From assembly GCF_026646375.1 (NCBI RefSeq), contig NZ_JAIPPU010000002.1:62001-126000 (forward strand): DNA of 64,000 nt, given 5' to 3'. The stretch comes from Acetobacterium wieringae. GTDB taxonomy: Bacteria > Bacillota > Clostridia > Eubacteriales > Eubacteriaceae. Under the pieces are notes generated by a model. It was given only the letters and a program-made list of their open reading frames with translations, made no database searches and had not been told where the DNA came from. Shown piece by piece: positions 52,468 through 61,691 of this stretch (the stretch's first letter is position 1; each line of letters opens with the position of its first letter). The position numbers and the translations under genes were made by a program.

Positions 52468-53481
52468 TTATAACACAGCTAACGCACTCTTTGCAATAAT
52501 CATATCTTCATCAACACTTCCGCCGCTAACGCCAATTCCACCTATAACTTCGCCATTAACTTTTAAAGGATATCCCCCGCCAAAGACGACCATCCGACCA
52601 TTATTAGTCCATTGAAGGCCATAGAGTGAACCATTCTCTTTAACAACGCTGGCAACTTTATCAGTGGACATTTTCAATGCATTTGCAGTATAGGCCTTAT
52701 TCACTGAAATATCAATGCTGACCATCAACGCATCTTCCATCCGTTCAAAGTAGGCTAAATTTCCACCGGAATCGACCACAGAAAAGACAATGGGTACATT
52801 GATTTCTTCAGCTTTAACTCTGGCCGCAGCCGCCATTTTCTTGGCTAGTGTCAGTAGACTATATTCTTTTTCACACGCTTCTTCATTGATACTTTCTGCT
52901 TGCGCAGTTTCCAGTAGATTCAATTTTACTTTAACCCGCTCGACTATTTCTTTTACAACACCATTAAACTCAACTGTCCGCGCCAGCACAAAAAGGGTAT
53001 CCGAGAGTCGATTGACGAATTTGACCAATTCTGGACGACTTTCTTCATTCTCGCGATTGTATTTTACAATCAATCGCTCACCGCGTCTGACAACGGTGCG
53101 AGCAACATGCAAAGCTGCTGATGCGGGACTAGCACCGGGAATAATAAATGCCTTTTGAGGTCCAATAATTGCTAAATATTGTTCCATCGTGCATTCCATG
53201 TAATCTACATCTGCCTGAGTAATCTTGTCCGCCAGCATGGCTTTTCCTTTTTCATCGCTGGCAAGTTCTGCTCCTAAAACAAAAATACGTTTCTGCAAAT
53301 AGTGCAGTATTTCTTTGATCTCTTGATCATCACAAAGTGAATATGCTAAACCAATGGCCGAATTTGCTTCGTCCATGGTTCCATATGCATCGACACGGAT
53401 ATTATCCTTCGGGGTGCGACTGGATCCAAAAAGACCTGTTTCCCCTTTGTCCCCTCCTCGGGTATATACATTTGGCATCAT
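52468..53481 (-). CDS. pduO: PduO: ATP:cob(I)alamin adenosyltransferase fused to a HbpS domain
   Basis: 337 aa. Residues 1-190 are the PduO-type adenosyltransferase (YTRGGDKGETGLFGSSR at the ATP site; RVDAYGTMDEANSAIG; KFVNRLSDTLFVLAR) that makes adenosylcobalamin for the diol dehydratase. Residues about 205-337 are the GlcG/HbpS domain. Two adjacent ATGs (53481 and 53478) share the GGGGTGAT site; the first is used here. The upstream pduN stops 9 bases away. Confidence 0.93.
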   Translation of the reverse strand: MMPNVYTRGGDKGETGLFGSSRTPKDNIRVDAYGTMDEANSAIGLAYSLCDDQEIKEILHYLQKRIFVLGAELASDEKGKAMLADKITQADVDYMECTMEQYLAIIGPQKAFIIPGASPASAALHVARTVVRRGERLIVKYNRENEESRPELVKFVNRLSDTLFVLARTVEFNGVVKEIVERVKVKLNLLETAQAESINEEACEKEYSLLTLAKKMAAAARVKAEEINVPIVFSVVDSGGNLAYFERMEDALMVSIDISVNKAYTANALKMSTDKVASVVKENGSLYGLQWTNNGRMVVFGGGYPLKVNGEVIGGIGVSGGSVDEDMIIAKSALAVL

Positions 53482-53490
53482 ATCACCCCA

Positions 53491-53769
53491 CTAAACAATC
53501 TGAATTTCATCAACAATGCCGACAATGGTCATATCTAATGGAGCCATTTTGTCACCGTAAACATAACGGGCATTACTCCCCGACGTTACGATCACCGTTT
53601 CTCCAATACCTGCACCCACCGAGTCAACGGCTATTGCTGTCGACGAACTTGAATATTTTTCAAATTCCCCATACTCATCAATTTTTTTTATGATCAATAA
53701 TTTACATCCCACAAGATTAGGATCTTTCTGGGTTGATACGACGTTTCCAACTACTTTTGCTAACTGCAT
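53491..53769 (-). CDS. pduN: Microcompartment pentameric vertex protein PduN (EutN/CcmL family)
   Basis: 92-aa BMC-P protein that closes the icosahedral vertices of the shell. The family motifs MQLAKVVGNVVSTQKDPNL and AVDSVGAGIGETVIVTSGS are present. Start at the ATG at 53769 with GGTGGTG upstream; the frame is open further into the previous gene but that extension is not part of the family. Confidence 0.95.
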   Translation of the reverse strand: MQLAKVVGNVVSTQKDPNLVGCKLLIIKKIDEYGEFEKYSSSSTAIAVDSVGAGIGETVIVTSGSNARYVYGDKMAPLDMTIVGIVDEIQIV

Positions 53770-53785
53770 ATATTCACCACCCTTA

Positions 53786-54625
53786 TTAAACCCTGATAAT
53801 CTGAAGCCCAAATTCCTTGGCGGCTTCCGCTGCATACCCTGTCAAAATTGATGCTGATGGTATCTTAATCACATTTGATCCCTGGGCCTTCAAAATATCA
53901 ACCCGTGAGATAACGTTTTTGTTAATCAGACACTCATTGGTATTACTAGCTGAGACCTGAATTACCGCCGTTTCGTTTTTAACTGGGACAGCTGTCTTTG
54001 TAACGATTAAATCATTTGTTTCTGTGGGAGTTCCACCAACACAAGTAGCATATACGTCTTTGCCACATACTAACTTCATCCCAAAATCTCGCAGTGTTTC
54101 AATGTTATTATTTAACATCTCCCGATATTTAGGGGATGATTTACCCATTCCCAGTGATGCTCTTTGAGGATCATCCGGATTACAGGCATTAACTGCTGCA
54201 ACCACTGGCGTTCCAGCCATAAATCCATGATTAATGAGCGATAAAAGCACTGTATCGGTTATTCCAACCGCCAGTTTGGCAGCCGTATTCACACTCATGG
54301 TAGCAATCACAAACATATCTGCCGATCCATACAGCTCTTTTTGGCTTTTGATGTTACCACTGTGGTAAATTACATCAAGATTTAACTCTTTTTGGATGGC
54401 ATCAGGATCTAACACCTTCATGCCATCATCAGAAAGAACAACTTTTAATTGCCAACCATCTTTTTGTAATTTCAACAATGAATCCATCGAATCCTTAAAA
54501 CCAATCGTAGCTCCTGTAAAGAAAACAACTGCTTTTTTAGGTTGATTTTTTATTCGCCTGACAACCTCGTCAACGATTTTTTGAATAAGTGTATCCAATA
54601 ATCCATTTTCGAGTATTTTCTCCAT
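53786..54625 (-). CDS. Microcompartment-associated flavoprotein
   Basis: About 279 aa. After an N-terminal amphipathic helix (EKILENGLLDTLIQKIVDEV, similar in pattern to those of PduP, PduD and PduE) comes a flavoprotein domain of the HFCD/PF02441 type (VVFFTGATIGFKDSMDSLLK; MFVIATMSVNTAAKLAVGI; PVVAAVNACNPDDP). Such flavoproteins occur in some Firmicute microcompartment loci, with unknown activity. Lumen targeting is inferred from the helix. Start is either the ATG at 54625 or a TTG at 54631, which is better spaced to GTGGTGAT. It is not in the classical Salmonella pdu operon. Confidence 0.85.
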   Translation of the reverse strand: MEKILENGLLDTLIQKIVDEVVRRIKNQPKKAVVFFTGATIGFKDSMDSLLKLQKDGWQLKVVLSDDGMKVLDPDAIQKELNLDVIYHSGNIKSQKELYGSADMFVIATMSVNTAAKLAVGITDTVLLSLINHGFMAGTPVVAAVNACNPDDPQRASLGMGKSSPKYREMLNNNIETLRDFGMKLVCGKDVYATCVGGTPTETNDLIVTKTAVPVKNETAVIQVSASNTNECLINKNVISRVDILKAQGSNVIKIPSASILTGYAAEAAKEFGLQIIRV

Positions 54626-54649
54626 GTCCAAATTCTATCACCACATTTC

Positions 54650-55477
54650 TTACCTTTGACAATTAAAGGCGATCCCTAAAGGTGTTACCAATAATGGTTC
54701 TACCGGTTTAATGGTTTTGATGCCTGTTTCATCTTCAAATATCTTTTCAAAATCATTAAAGACACACGCTCCACCAACCACATAAATAACGTCAACATCG
54801 TACCCGATCACAAAGCGATTGACGATGGATGCCATCTTCTGTACCACGGGCTTAATAATCGGGAAGATTTTTTTCTGTGATTCGTTCTTTTTAAGTTCTT
54901 CTGCTTCTTCAAAGCTAATGTGATGAAAACCTGCCAGTACCAGACTCATATGTGTCCCTCCGGTCGCTTCATCGGCTGTGAAAATAACTTCACCATCTTT
55001 GAGAATACTAATTCCAGTGGTTCCACCCCCAACGTCAACGACCGCACCATTTTGGATGCCAAGCACCGTTGCCGCCGCTGTTGGTTCATCAACCACATTT
55101 GTTACCACAAAGTCGGCTGAGTCAACCACATTGGAAATAATCTTCGTATTCCCTGCCAGGATACCAGGAGGAATGGCTGTGGCAGCCTTGGCATATGTCA
55201 AATCGACACCCAGGATACCTTCAACCTCACCTTTGAGTTTTCGTACAATTTGACTCGCACCGAGATAGTCAACGACAATTCCGTCGCGAACAACTGACGC
55301 GCCTTGAGTCGCTCCAGCAATGGGACGATTATTTTCATCAACCACTGCGATGACAATATTCGCAGTCCCGAGATCCACGCCGACTTTTAGCTCACCCGTG
55401 TAAGCATTAGCTTTTTTTTCTCGGATTAATTCTGCAAATTCCAATATTGCGTCATTACCAGATTTCCAATCCATCAT
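54650..55477 (-). CDS. eutJ: EutJ-like Hsp70/actin-fold protein
   Basis: 275 aa with the actin/Hsp70 ATPase signature: phosphate-1 motif GVDLGTANIVIAVVD near residue 32, phosphate-2 VDVGGGTTGISIL near 150 and the adenosine motif VYVVGGACVFNDF-like near 235. EutJ proteins are chaperonin-like factors of ethanolamine loci; here one is in a pdu operon in the place where PduM is found in Salmonella. It may help assemble the enzyme or shell. It starts one base after pduL ends. Confidence 0.92.
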   Translation of the reverse strand: MMDWKSGNDAILEFAELIREKKANAYTGELKVGVDLGTANIVIAVVDENNRPIAGATQGASVVRDGIVVDYLGASQIVRKLKGEVEGILGVDLTYAKAATAIPPGILAGNTKIISNVVDSADFVVTNVVDEPTAAATVLGIQNGAVVDVGGGTTGISILKDGEVIFTADEATGGTHMSLVLAGFHHISFEEAEELKKNESQKKIFPIIKPVVQKMASIVNRFVIGYDVDVIYVVGGACVFNDFEKIFEDETGIKTIKPVEPLLVTPLGIAFNCQR

Positions 55478-55478
55478 T

Positions 55479-56132
55479 TCACCTATTCGGGATTATTTTA
55501 AGATAATCATCGTTGTTAAGTCCTGCCGCATTCGCTTCATCGGTATCCAAATGCATTTCATAGTCAAATTTATCGGACACTCGAGCGAGTACATTGCAGA
55601 AAATTGTTTTTCTAACACCACATGTTTCAACACTCACCCAGTCTTTATCTTTAATGCCTAACTTCTCTGCAATATCAGGAGGCATATGAATATGCCGTAG
55701 GGCAACAATCACGCCATGAGTGAGGGTAACTGTTCCGCATGGACCCTCGAGGGTAATCCCCGGCGTTCCTTCCAGCTGTCCTGATTCGCAAACTGGGGCT
55801 TTGATTCCCAGTGTTCTGGCATCTGTCAGTGAAATCTCAATCTGACTTTCAGGACGGGCTGGTCCTAAAATTCGAACCTTATCAAAACATCCCTTAGGCC
55901 CAATCACTTTAACTGATTCTTTGGCCGCATATTGTCCAGGTTGTTTTAAGTCTTTCATGTTTGTCAGTTCATAACCTTCTCCGAAAAGTGTTTCTATGTC
56001 TTTTTTCGAAAGATGAATGTGTTTATTGGAGATTCCCAATACCACACGATTCGGACTATCTTTTTCAGCAATCAGTTTTTTTACTGTGTTAATTACGATT
56101 TGCTCAATTACTTGTTTTTCATTTTCGTTCAT
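55479..56132 (-). CDS. pduL: Phosphotransacylase PduL
   Basis: Converts propionyl-CoA and phosphate to propionyl-phosphate and CoA, recycling CoA inside the shell. 217 aa with the two zinc-histidine motifs (SNKHIHLSKKD and LRHIHMPPDIA) and GPARPESQIEISLTDAR. The N-terminus (NEKQVIEQIVINTVKKLIAE) is an amphipathic encapsulation helix. The downstream propionate kinase PduW is not present here, so an acetate-type kinase elsewhere probably completes the path to ATP. Confidence 0.95.
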   Translation of the reverse strand: MNENEKQVIEQIVINTVKKLIAEKDSPNRVVLGISNKHIHLSKKDIETLFGEGYELTNMKDLKQPGQYAAKESVKVIGPKGCFDKVRILGPARPESQIEISLTDARTLGIKAPVCESGQLEGTPGITLEGPCGTVTLTHGVIVALRHIHMPPDIAEKLGIKDKDWVSVETCGVRKTIFCNVLARVSDKFDYEMHLDTDEANAAGLNNDDYLKIIPNR

Positions 56133-56190
56133 GCTAGCACCTTTTCTTCAAAAGATCATTTCTGTCTGAATCCATCAGCCGACTCAGCAA

Positions 56191-56565
56191 TTATTCCTCT
56201 GAGTCTATTTCTGCTGTTTCTTCATTTTCTTCTATAGTGACAACGTCAGCTTTTGGTTCTACTGGTGGATTATAACCCACAGTTTCACTGTTATAAATTA
56301 GCTTTTCAATTCCTTCGCTGGGTCTAGCAATCACTTTGGTTGCCCAAACGCCACGACCTTTAGCACAAGCAGCTGTAGCCGCATCAACTGCTGCCTTAAC
56401 AGCTCCAATGTCACCAGCCACCTTAATGGTTGACATGCCGTCACCCTTACACGCTTCATAGCCAATCAGTCTTACATTTGCTGACTTGACTGCCGCATCG
56501 GCAGCTTCAACCGCTGTGGCCAACCCAATAGCTTCTATTAGGCCAATGGCCTCTCCTCTATTCAA
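56191..56565 (-). CDS. BMC-H shell protein with acidic C-terminal tail
   Basis: 124 aa. Residues 1-92 form a hexameric BMC domain ([49 protein letters not shown]). The rest is a Pro/Glu/Asp-rich tail ending in IEENEETAEIDSEE. In Salmonella, PduK also has a C-terminal extension at a similar operon position, but with cysteines; this one has none. The start is a TTG at 56565 after AAGGAGGGG that overlaps the pduH stop. Confidence 0.9.
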   Translation of the reverse strand: MNRGEAIGLIEAIGLATAVEAADAAVKSANVRLIGYEACKGDGMSTIKVAGDIGAVKAAVDAATAACAKGRGVWATKVIARPSEGIEKLIYNSETVGYNPPVEPKADVVTIEENEETAEIDSEE

Positions 56566-56577
56566 ATCAACCCCTCC

Positions 56578-56952
56578 TTACGACAGTTCCGTATTATCCA
56601 GATTTTTAAAAGGCATTTTTTTTACCAGTCGGGCAGCATTGCTTCCAATCGCCCGTAATGTTGCCTCGTTACTGTAAGCTGGAATTCTGAAAATTGGCTG
56701 ATCCTCTTTTAATTTAATATAATGAAGAACTACTTCATTTTCAGTAATTCCAATTCCTACTCCAAGATGCGATAGTTCCGCACCCCGAAAAGCAAGCTCA
56801 ACCGGATTGGCATCTTCCAATTCTTCGATGGAAAATGGTACCCCTTCTTCTTCAATTCCGTGTAATACTTCATCAACGACTTTTTGAAACATTATATTTT
56901 TTCCATGGACAATTTTTATTTCTGGTTTTGGAGCATCAAAATCCATCCGCAT
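56578..56952 (-). CDS. pduH: Diol dehydratase reactivase small subunit PduH
   Basis: 124 aa; pairs with PduG to remove damaged cobalamin from the diol dehydratase. Sequence features of the family: EIKIVHGKN, EEGVPFSIEE and LSHLGVGIGITENEVVLHY. Start taken at the ATG at 56952, with its GAAGGTG ribosome site inside the pduG end; the pduG stop overlaps this region by a base or two. The open frame extends upstream inside pduG but is not used. Confidence 0.93.
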   Translation of the reverse strand: MRMDFDAPKPEIKIVHGKNIMFQKVVDEVLHGIEEEGVPFSIEELEDANPVELAFRGAELSHLGVGIGITENEVVLHYIKLKEDQPIFRIPAYSNEATLRAIGSNAARLVKKMPFKNLDNTELS

Positions 56953-56953
56953 C

Positions 56954-58768
56954 TTATTCACCTTCTTCGTAAGCAAGTACCAAACCGGTAGCGACTGCGT
57001 TACGCGGACCCTCAACTCCTCTGATATTCGCCCGCCCGGAAACAATGCTGTACTTGGATAAGGCGTCTGTTACTAATTGGGGAATCTCAAAATCAAGAGC
57101 TGATCCACCGACCAAAGTAACAAATTCAATATCCCGAACATTTCCAGTCGGACTCACTCGTTCTAACGAACGAATGGCATTTACAACAAATACTTTTGTC
57201 TTTGCTTCGCGTCGGACAGCTCGGATACGTTCTAAAGAGTAGTTCCCCGGCATTGGCACCATTCCGTTGGGTGTTAAAATGACTACCCGAGCAAAGGTTC
57301 TGGGATCCAATGGTTTATCAAAAAATTGAACAGTTCCATCTTCATGACGAATATGGAATAAACTTTCAACCTTGGCCAAGGGATACTTTTTAATATCTTC
57401 CGCCAGCGCCATGTTGTCATGTCCTAATTCCGAAGCGATCAGCAGCGTAACCATGTTACCGGCACCTGCTAAATGAATGGATTTGATTTCACCTGCCCTG
57501 TTAATAATTGCTGCATCCGTCGATCCAGCACCCATATCGATAATTGCTAAAGGTTTATTGCTACCTGGTGTGGTAAGTGCGCCACGGATGGCCATATCGG
57601 CTTCGACTCCGCCTACTTCAACTTTTACACCCAGTTCAGCTTCCAATTCATGGGCAATCATGTTCATCTGTAATTTATCAGCCTTAACCATAGCGGCAAT
57701 ACCAACGGCATTTTCCATGGAAAACTCTTCCGCCACCCCACCTTTGACTGTTTGTGGGACAAACGTATCGACGGCTAATAAATCCTGAATTTTAATTGCA
57801 CTTGGCAGTTGATCTGTCAAGTGCGACATGACCTGTCTGACCTTTTCCAGCATTCCACCGGCATTTGTGCCAGCTTCACCTCTAATATCTTCTACAGGAG
57901 CTACGGAACGTATTGCATCCATGATTTTTTCAGCACCATCATCCACATTAACCTGGGCTTTTTTGTTCGTGCCCTGGATAATAATTTGGCCAGCCGGGAT
58001 TTTTCTTTCTTTGACATCCCCTGCCGGCGTTTTGATAACAACAGCTGAACGATTCCCGATAAGAGCACGAGATACAGGGACAACCTGCTTGGTCTCATCG
58101 GACGTTAAATCAAATACGGTTGCAATACCGTATGGATTCGATAGTTGTTCAACTACCGAACCTGCTGCGGCAACCTCAATGGCGGCACGCATGTTTCTCG
58201 GCACCTTATCAATCAGTGAAACTTCATCAACAATCGGAATTTTTTTCATAAGACGGTTATTAATTAAAACGCCATCATCACGTTGGACAATGGCACCATT
58301 AACAAATATGCCGTTATTAACAGCATGGTTAATAATCCGAGAGGAATCTTCAAAATCCACTTCTCTGGGGATAACAACGATCACTGACTCGCCCTTATCG
58401 CAATTATTAACTTCTCTTATGTCTACAGTCACACCCACGCCGATCCCCAATCCCCCTGGTGTAGAGGGATTGTGACCGATCATGGTTGATTCCGTAATAA
58501 TTGTTTCCGTAATTGTTTCCATAGCTACATCGCCTATAACGGGTGCAGCTTCATTGATCCGGATTAAATCAACATCTTCTACGGTTAAATCAGCTTTTTC
58601 AAGAGCTTGTTTGAGAGAGGCGAAAACTCCATGAATATTCTGACGTGTTCCTTTCATTCCAGTAGTATCAACAATGCCACTACAAAGAAATTCAGGTTTC
58701 CCGTCGACATATCGGGCTAGCGCGGTTTCCGTGCTGGCGTTACCAATATCTATTCCTGCAATAATCAT
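56954..58768 (-). CDS. pduG: Diol dehydratase reactivase large subunit PduG
   Basis: 604 aa chaperone-like ATPase with an actin-like fold (IAGIDIGNASTETALAR at the start and IDMGAGSTDAAIIN near 400). With PduH it exchanges inactive cobalamin for adenosylcobalamin on PduCDE. The ATG at 58768 has GGGAGGAC upstream and matches the family start; an in-frame ATG six codons earlier does not. Confidence 0.95.
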   Translation of the reverse strand: MIIAGIDIGNASTETALARYVDGKPEFLCSGIVDTTGMKGTRQNIHGVFASLKQALEKADLTVEDVDLIRINEAAPVIGDVAMETITETIITESTMIGHNPSTPGGLGIGVGVTVDIREVNNCDKGESVIVVIPREVDFEDSSRIINHAVNNGIFVNGAIVQRDDGVLINNRLMKKIPIVDEVSLIDKVPRNMRAAIEVAAAGSVVEQLSNPYGIATVFDLTSDETKQVVPVSRALIGNRSAVVIKTPAGDVKERKIPAGQIIIQGTNKKAQVNVDDGAEKIMDAIRSVAPVEDIRGEAGTNAGGMLEKVRQVMSHLTDQLPSAIKIQDLLAVDTFVPQTVKGGVAEEFSMENAVGIAAMVKADKLQMNMIAHELEAELGVKVEVGGVEADMAIRGALTTPGSNKPLAIIDMGAGSTDAAIINRAGEIKSIHLAGAGNMVTLLIASELGHDNMALAEDIKKYPLAKVESLFHIRHEDGTVQFFDKPLDPRTFARVVILTPNGMVPMPGNYSLERIRAVRREAKTKVFVVNAIRSLERVSPTGNVRDIEFVTLVGGSALDFEIPQLVTDALSKYSIVSGRANIRGVEGPRNAVATGLVLAYEEGE

Positions 58769-58802
58769 ATTATGTCCTCCCAACACTTCCTAAAATGCTT
58801 TA

Positions 58803-59306
58803 TTAAATAAATTCTTTAGATCGCTTTCTTGCATAGTAAACTTCTGCAGCTTCAGCAACTAAAGATGCTGAGATAGGAGCATTGTATTTATCTTTTAGTT
58901 CTGCTGCAATCGCCAATAATTCTTCCTTAGTCGATTTATATGGGCGAAGAGCATTGTAGATTTCTAGCAAGCGTGCATCCGGTACAGCAATCAGCTCAGC
59001 AGCTCTTCTTAGATTTCTGGCGAATGCATCACGATTTACAGATTCAGCAACCTGAGCTTGCAGCTCAAGTGTTTCTGGTCTGATTCGTAAATCTTCTGGT
59101 GATAATTCACCAGAAAGCAATTTATCAAGGGTTAATTCTTTATAAGCTTTTCCTGTAGCAGAGAAGATCAATTCAGGTCTTTTATCTCCGATTGGATAAT
59201 CAGCTTTTGAAACAGTTCCGCAAGCTGCTGGTGATGGAGCTGCAGCAGCACTCATAGAACTCATAACTTGTTTAACGATTTGTTCCAACATTTGTTCTTG
59301 TGTCAT
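58803..59306 (-). CDS. pduE: Propanediol dehydratase small subunit PduE
   Basis: 167 aa gamma subunit. The C-terminal body (DYPIGDKRPELIFSATGKAY; ELSPEDLRIRPETLELQAQV) matches diol dehydratase small subunits. The first 30 residues (MTQEQMLEQIVKQVMSSM then an Ala/Pro linker) are an encapsulation helix. Start ATG at 59306, GGAGGTG upstream, preferred over a GTG at 59321. Confidence 0.94.
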   Translation of the reverse strand: MTQEQMLEQIVKQVMSSMSAAAAPSPAACGTVSKADYPIGDKRPELIFSATGKAYKELTLDKLLSGELSPEDLRIRPETLELQAQVAESVNRDAFARNLRRAAELIAVPDARLLEIYNALRPYKSTKEELLAIAAELKDKYNAPISASLVAEAAEVYYARKRSKEFI

Positions 59307-59321
59307 TCTGGTCACCTCCAC

Positions 59322-59969
59322 TTATACAAACGAAACTTGTTGTTCGACGGCTTTTTTACCGGCTTCAACATGTTCAGTTTCTTTGATATGTAATAAGGCT
59401 GCTTTTGCCTGGTAAGCTGGACGAGCCATCTGGTCGTTTCTTACTGGAACAGGTGCCGGGCTTTCGCCTTTGGCATATTTTGCAGCATTTTTCCCAATCA
59501 TTCGATATGTTTCCAAATCGATCAATGGTGCTTGAGAAAACAATTCCAAGTTACTTAGCTGTGGTAAATCTTTTTGGTGAATCAATGAAGTGCCTTTTGA
59601 CTGTAAGCCAATTCCGATTCCAGATCCAGAAAGTTTAGCAGCAGTGTGACCACATACAGCAACGTCAGAGCTTCGGTAAACTTTAATGATTCGGGCTTTT
59701 AAACCTTCTTCTTCAATACCAGCGATGATTTCTTTTAGTACTTTATCATGCGGAATACCGGTAATGGTTACTGTTTGAGACTCTGCAAAAGCAGGAGCCA
59801 AACCGATCACTACTTCATCACTTGCCATTCCCTGTTTTGCTTCTCCGACTGGAGAAAGTTTCACAGCGCCGGCAGCAGATGCAGCTGGTGCGGAAGCTGG
59901 CGCAGCGCCAGTCATTTCTTTTAAAACATCTTCAATAATGCTTTTTAACATTTGTTCGTTTATAGCCAT
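59322..59969 (-). CDS. pduD: Propanediol dehydratase medium subunit PduD
   Basis: 215 aa beta subunit that helps bind adenosylcobalamin. Core motifs: [19 protein letters not shown] and [20 protein letters not shown]. The N-terminus ([19 protein letters not shown] plus an Ala/Pro-rich linker) is an encapsulation helix like those of PduE and PduP. Start ATG at 59969 after AAGGGGTG; 26 upstream in-frame codons overlap pduC and are rejected. Confidence 0.95.
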   Translation of the reverse strand: MAINEQMLKSIIEDVLKEMTGAAPASAPAASAAGAVKLSPVGEAKQGMASDEVVIGLAPAFAESQTVTITGIPHDKVLKEIIAGIEEEGLKARIIKVYRSSDVAVCGHTAAKLSGSGIGIGLQSKGTSLIHQKDLPQLSNLELFSQAPLIDLETYRMIGKNAAKYAKGESPAPVPVRNDQMARPAYQAKAALLHIKETEHVEAGKKAVEQQVSFV

Positions 59970-59985
59970 TTTATTACACCCCTTC

Positions 59986-61653
59986 CTATATGCTTGCTGG
60001 GTCAACAGCCCATGGAATATCTTGGATTTGTGCCCATCTTTCATCACTGATTACATAACCAGTTTTAACTCCATGATAGGTATTTGGATAGTTTACTGCT
60101 GAAATACATTCCCATGTAGAGCTTAATTTAGAAGCAGTGTGTAAGTAGTCACCAGCACATTTCTGTAACTGAATGTTAAAGATCGATTCAGCGACATCTC
60201 TCATGCCACCTCGGTCAAGAGCTTTAATGAAGTCAACCGCAGTTGCACCACGATTCATTAAATCTTCAACAGCTTTTAAGTCAGCTACAACATCACGGTC
60301 CGGCATATCTTGAGATCCTCGGGCATAAGTTGCAGCTTCAACTTCAGCATCGGTGATTTCAGTCAAGCCTAATTCTCTGAACAAGATCTGCATTGCGCGA
60401 GCGCCTTTAGCACGAGCAGCAACAACGGTATCTTCATCAGCAGGCTGTAAGCCAGCATCGATTTTTAAGTCACGTTGGATTACATTCCAATCATCATAAT
60501 CATCCGCATCCCAGTTAGAGCCTGCAAACATATTATCATAGTTAGGAGTAGCAGAGTAACCAGAACAGATATAATCGGTTCCTGGTACCATTTGCATTAA
60601 TGAACGAGCAACTCGTCGTAAGTCAGAGTGCGTAAAGGTCTGGTCATTAGAAGAAGCACACTCTAAATCGAGGCATGCTGCCAATAAGTTTTCAGCCAAT
60701 ACTTCTCGGATACCACCTGGTACACCAGCTGGAACACCGATACAAGAAACTGAACCATTCTGGCTTCCTTGTACACCGGCACCCTTAGTGATGTATAAGC
60801 ATCGTGCTTCAAGATAAAGCATTGATTTGCCTTCTGCATAACCCATTTGTACTTCTGATCCAGAACCAGATGTAAAACGCATTTTCAAACCACGGGAAGC
60901 GTAGCTTGATGCTAAGAAAGCTTTAGAGTATGGAGTATCATCACCATCCATGAAAACTGGTTCTGTACCATATACAGAAATCGTCTCAGCGTAAGCGGTG
61001 TAACCTTTCATACCAAGGTCAAGTTCGGTCGCTTCTTCAACAGCACATTGTGTTAAGATACCAGGACGACCAACATTTGCACCAACCATGATGGCGAGTG
61101 CATTAAATGGTGCGTAACGGCCGATACCAACGGTTGTTTCCATTTCATCAAATCCACGAATAGCAGCTTCTGCAGCATCAGCAGCGATTTGAACCATATT
61201 ATCTTTGACGTTGGTAACGTGGCATTGGTTAGAAGGCATTAAACGAGCTCGCATTTTACTTTGAGCCATCATCATTTCGAGTACTGTCATGTGACCAAGT
61301 ACTTCTACAATTTTTGCAGGTGTGATTGATGTTGTAATATCAACAACAACGTCTCTTGGCACATTAATATCAACAAGCATATTGGCAATTTTTAAAGAAT
61401 CCATTGCCATATATTCTTGGGCTTTTTCTAAACGAATTGCATAGTTAGCGATGAATGTATCAAGCATATCAAAATCAGCTCGTTTTTTTCCATCCAGCTC
61501 GACAACTACCCCATTTTCAACAACCAGACTTGGTGTTGGATCTTGAGGGCTATTCATTGCAATTAGACCGACTTCTGGCCATTCTTTAACGAAACCATCC
61601 TTTTTAACTGGACGAGCTGCTAAAGCTTCAAATCTTTTTGACTTCATAGTCAT
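59986..61653 (-). CDS. pduC: Adenosylcobalamin-dependent propanediol dehydratase large subunit
   Basis: Catalytic alpha subunit, 555 aa, converts 1,2-propanediol to propionaldehyde (or glycerol to 3-hydroxypropionaldehyde). The class II diol dehydratase barrel is fully recognisable ([79 protein letters not shown]). It contains no glycyl-radical motif, so this is the B12-dependent route. AAGGAGG ribosome site. Confidence 0.96.
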   Translation of the reverse strand: MTMKSKRFEALAARPVKKDGFVKEWPEVGLIAMNSPQDPTPSLVVENGVVVELDGKKRADFDMLDTFIANYAIRLEKAQEYMAMDSLKIANMLVDINVPRDVVVDITTSITPAKIVEVLGHMTVLEMMMAQSKMRARLMPSNQCHVTNVKDNMVQIAADAAEAAIRGFDEMETTVGIGRYAPFNALAIMVGANVGRPGILTQCAVEEATELDLGMKGYTAYAETISVYGTEPVFMDGDDTPYSKAFLASSYASRGLKMRFTSGSGSEVQMGYAEGKSMLYLEARCLYITKGAGVQGSQNGSVSCIGVPAGVPGGIREVLAENLLAACLDLECASSNDQTFTHSDLRRVARSLMQMVPGTDYICSGYSATPNYDNMFAGSNWDADDYDDWNVIQRDLKIDAGLQPADEDTVVAARAKGARAMQILFRELGLTEITDAEVEAATYARGSQDMPDRDVVADLKAVEDLMNRGATAVDFIKALDRGGMRDVAESIFNIQLQKCAGDYLHTASKLSSTWECISAVNYPNTYHGVKTGYVISDERWAQIQDIPWAVDPASI

Positions 61654-61691
61654 TATTCCTCCTTCTTTCTTAGAAAACTAACAACAGCTAC

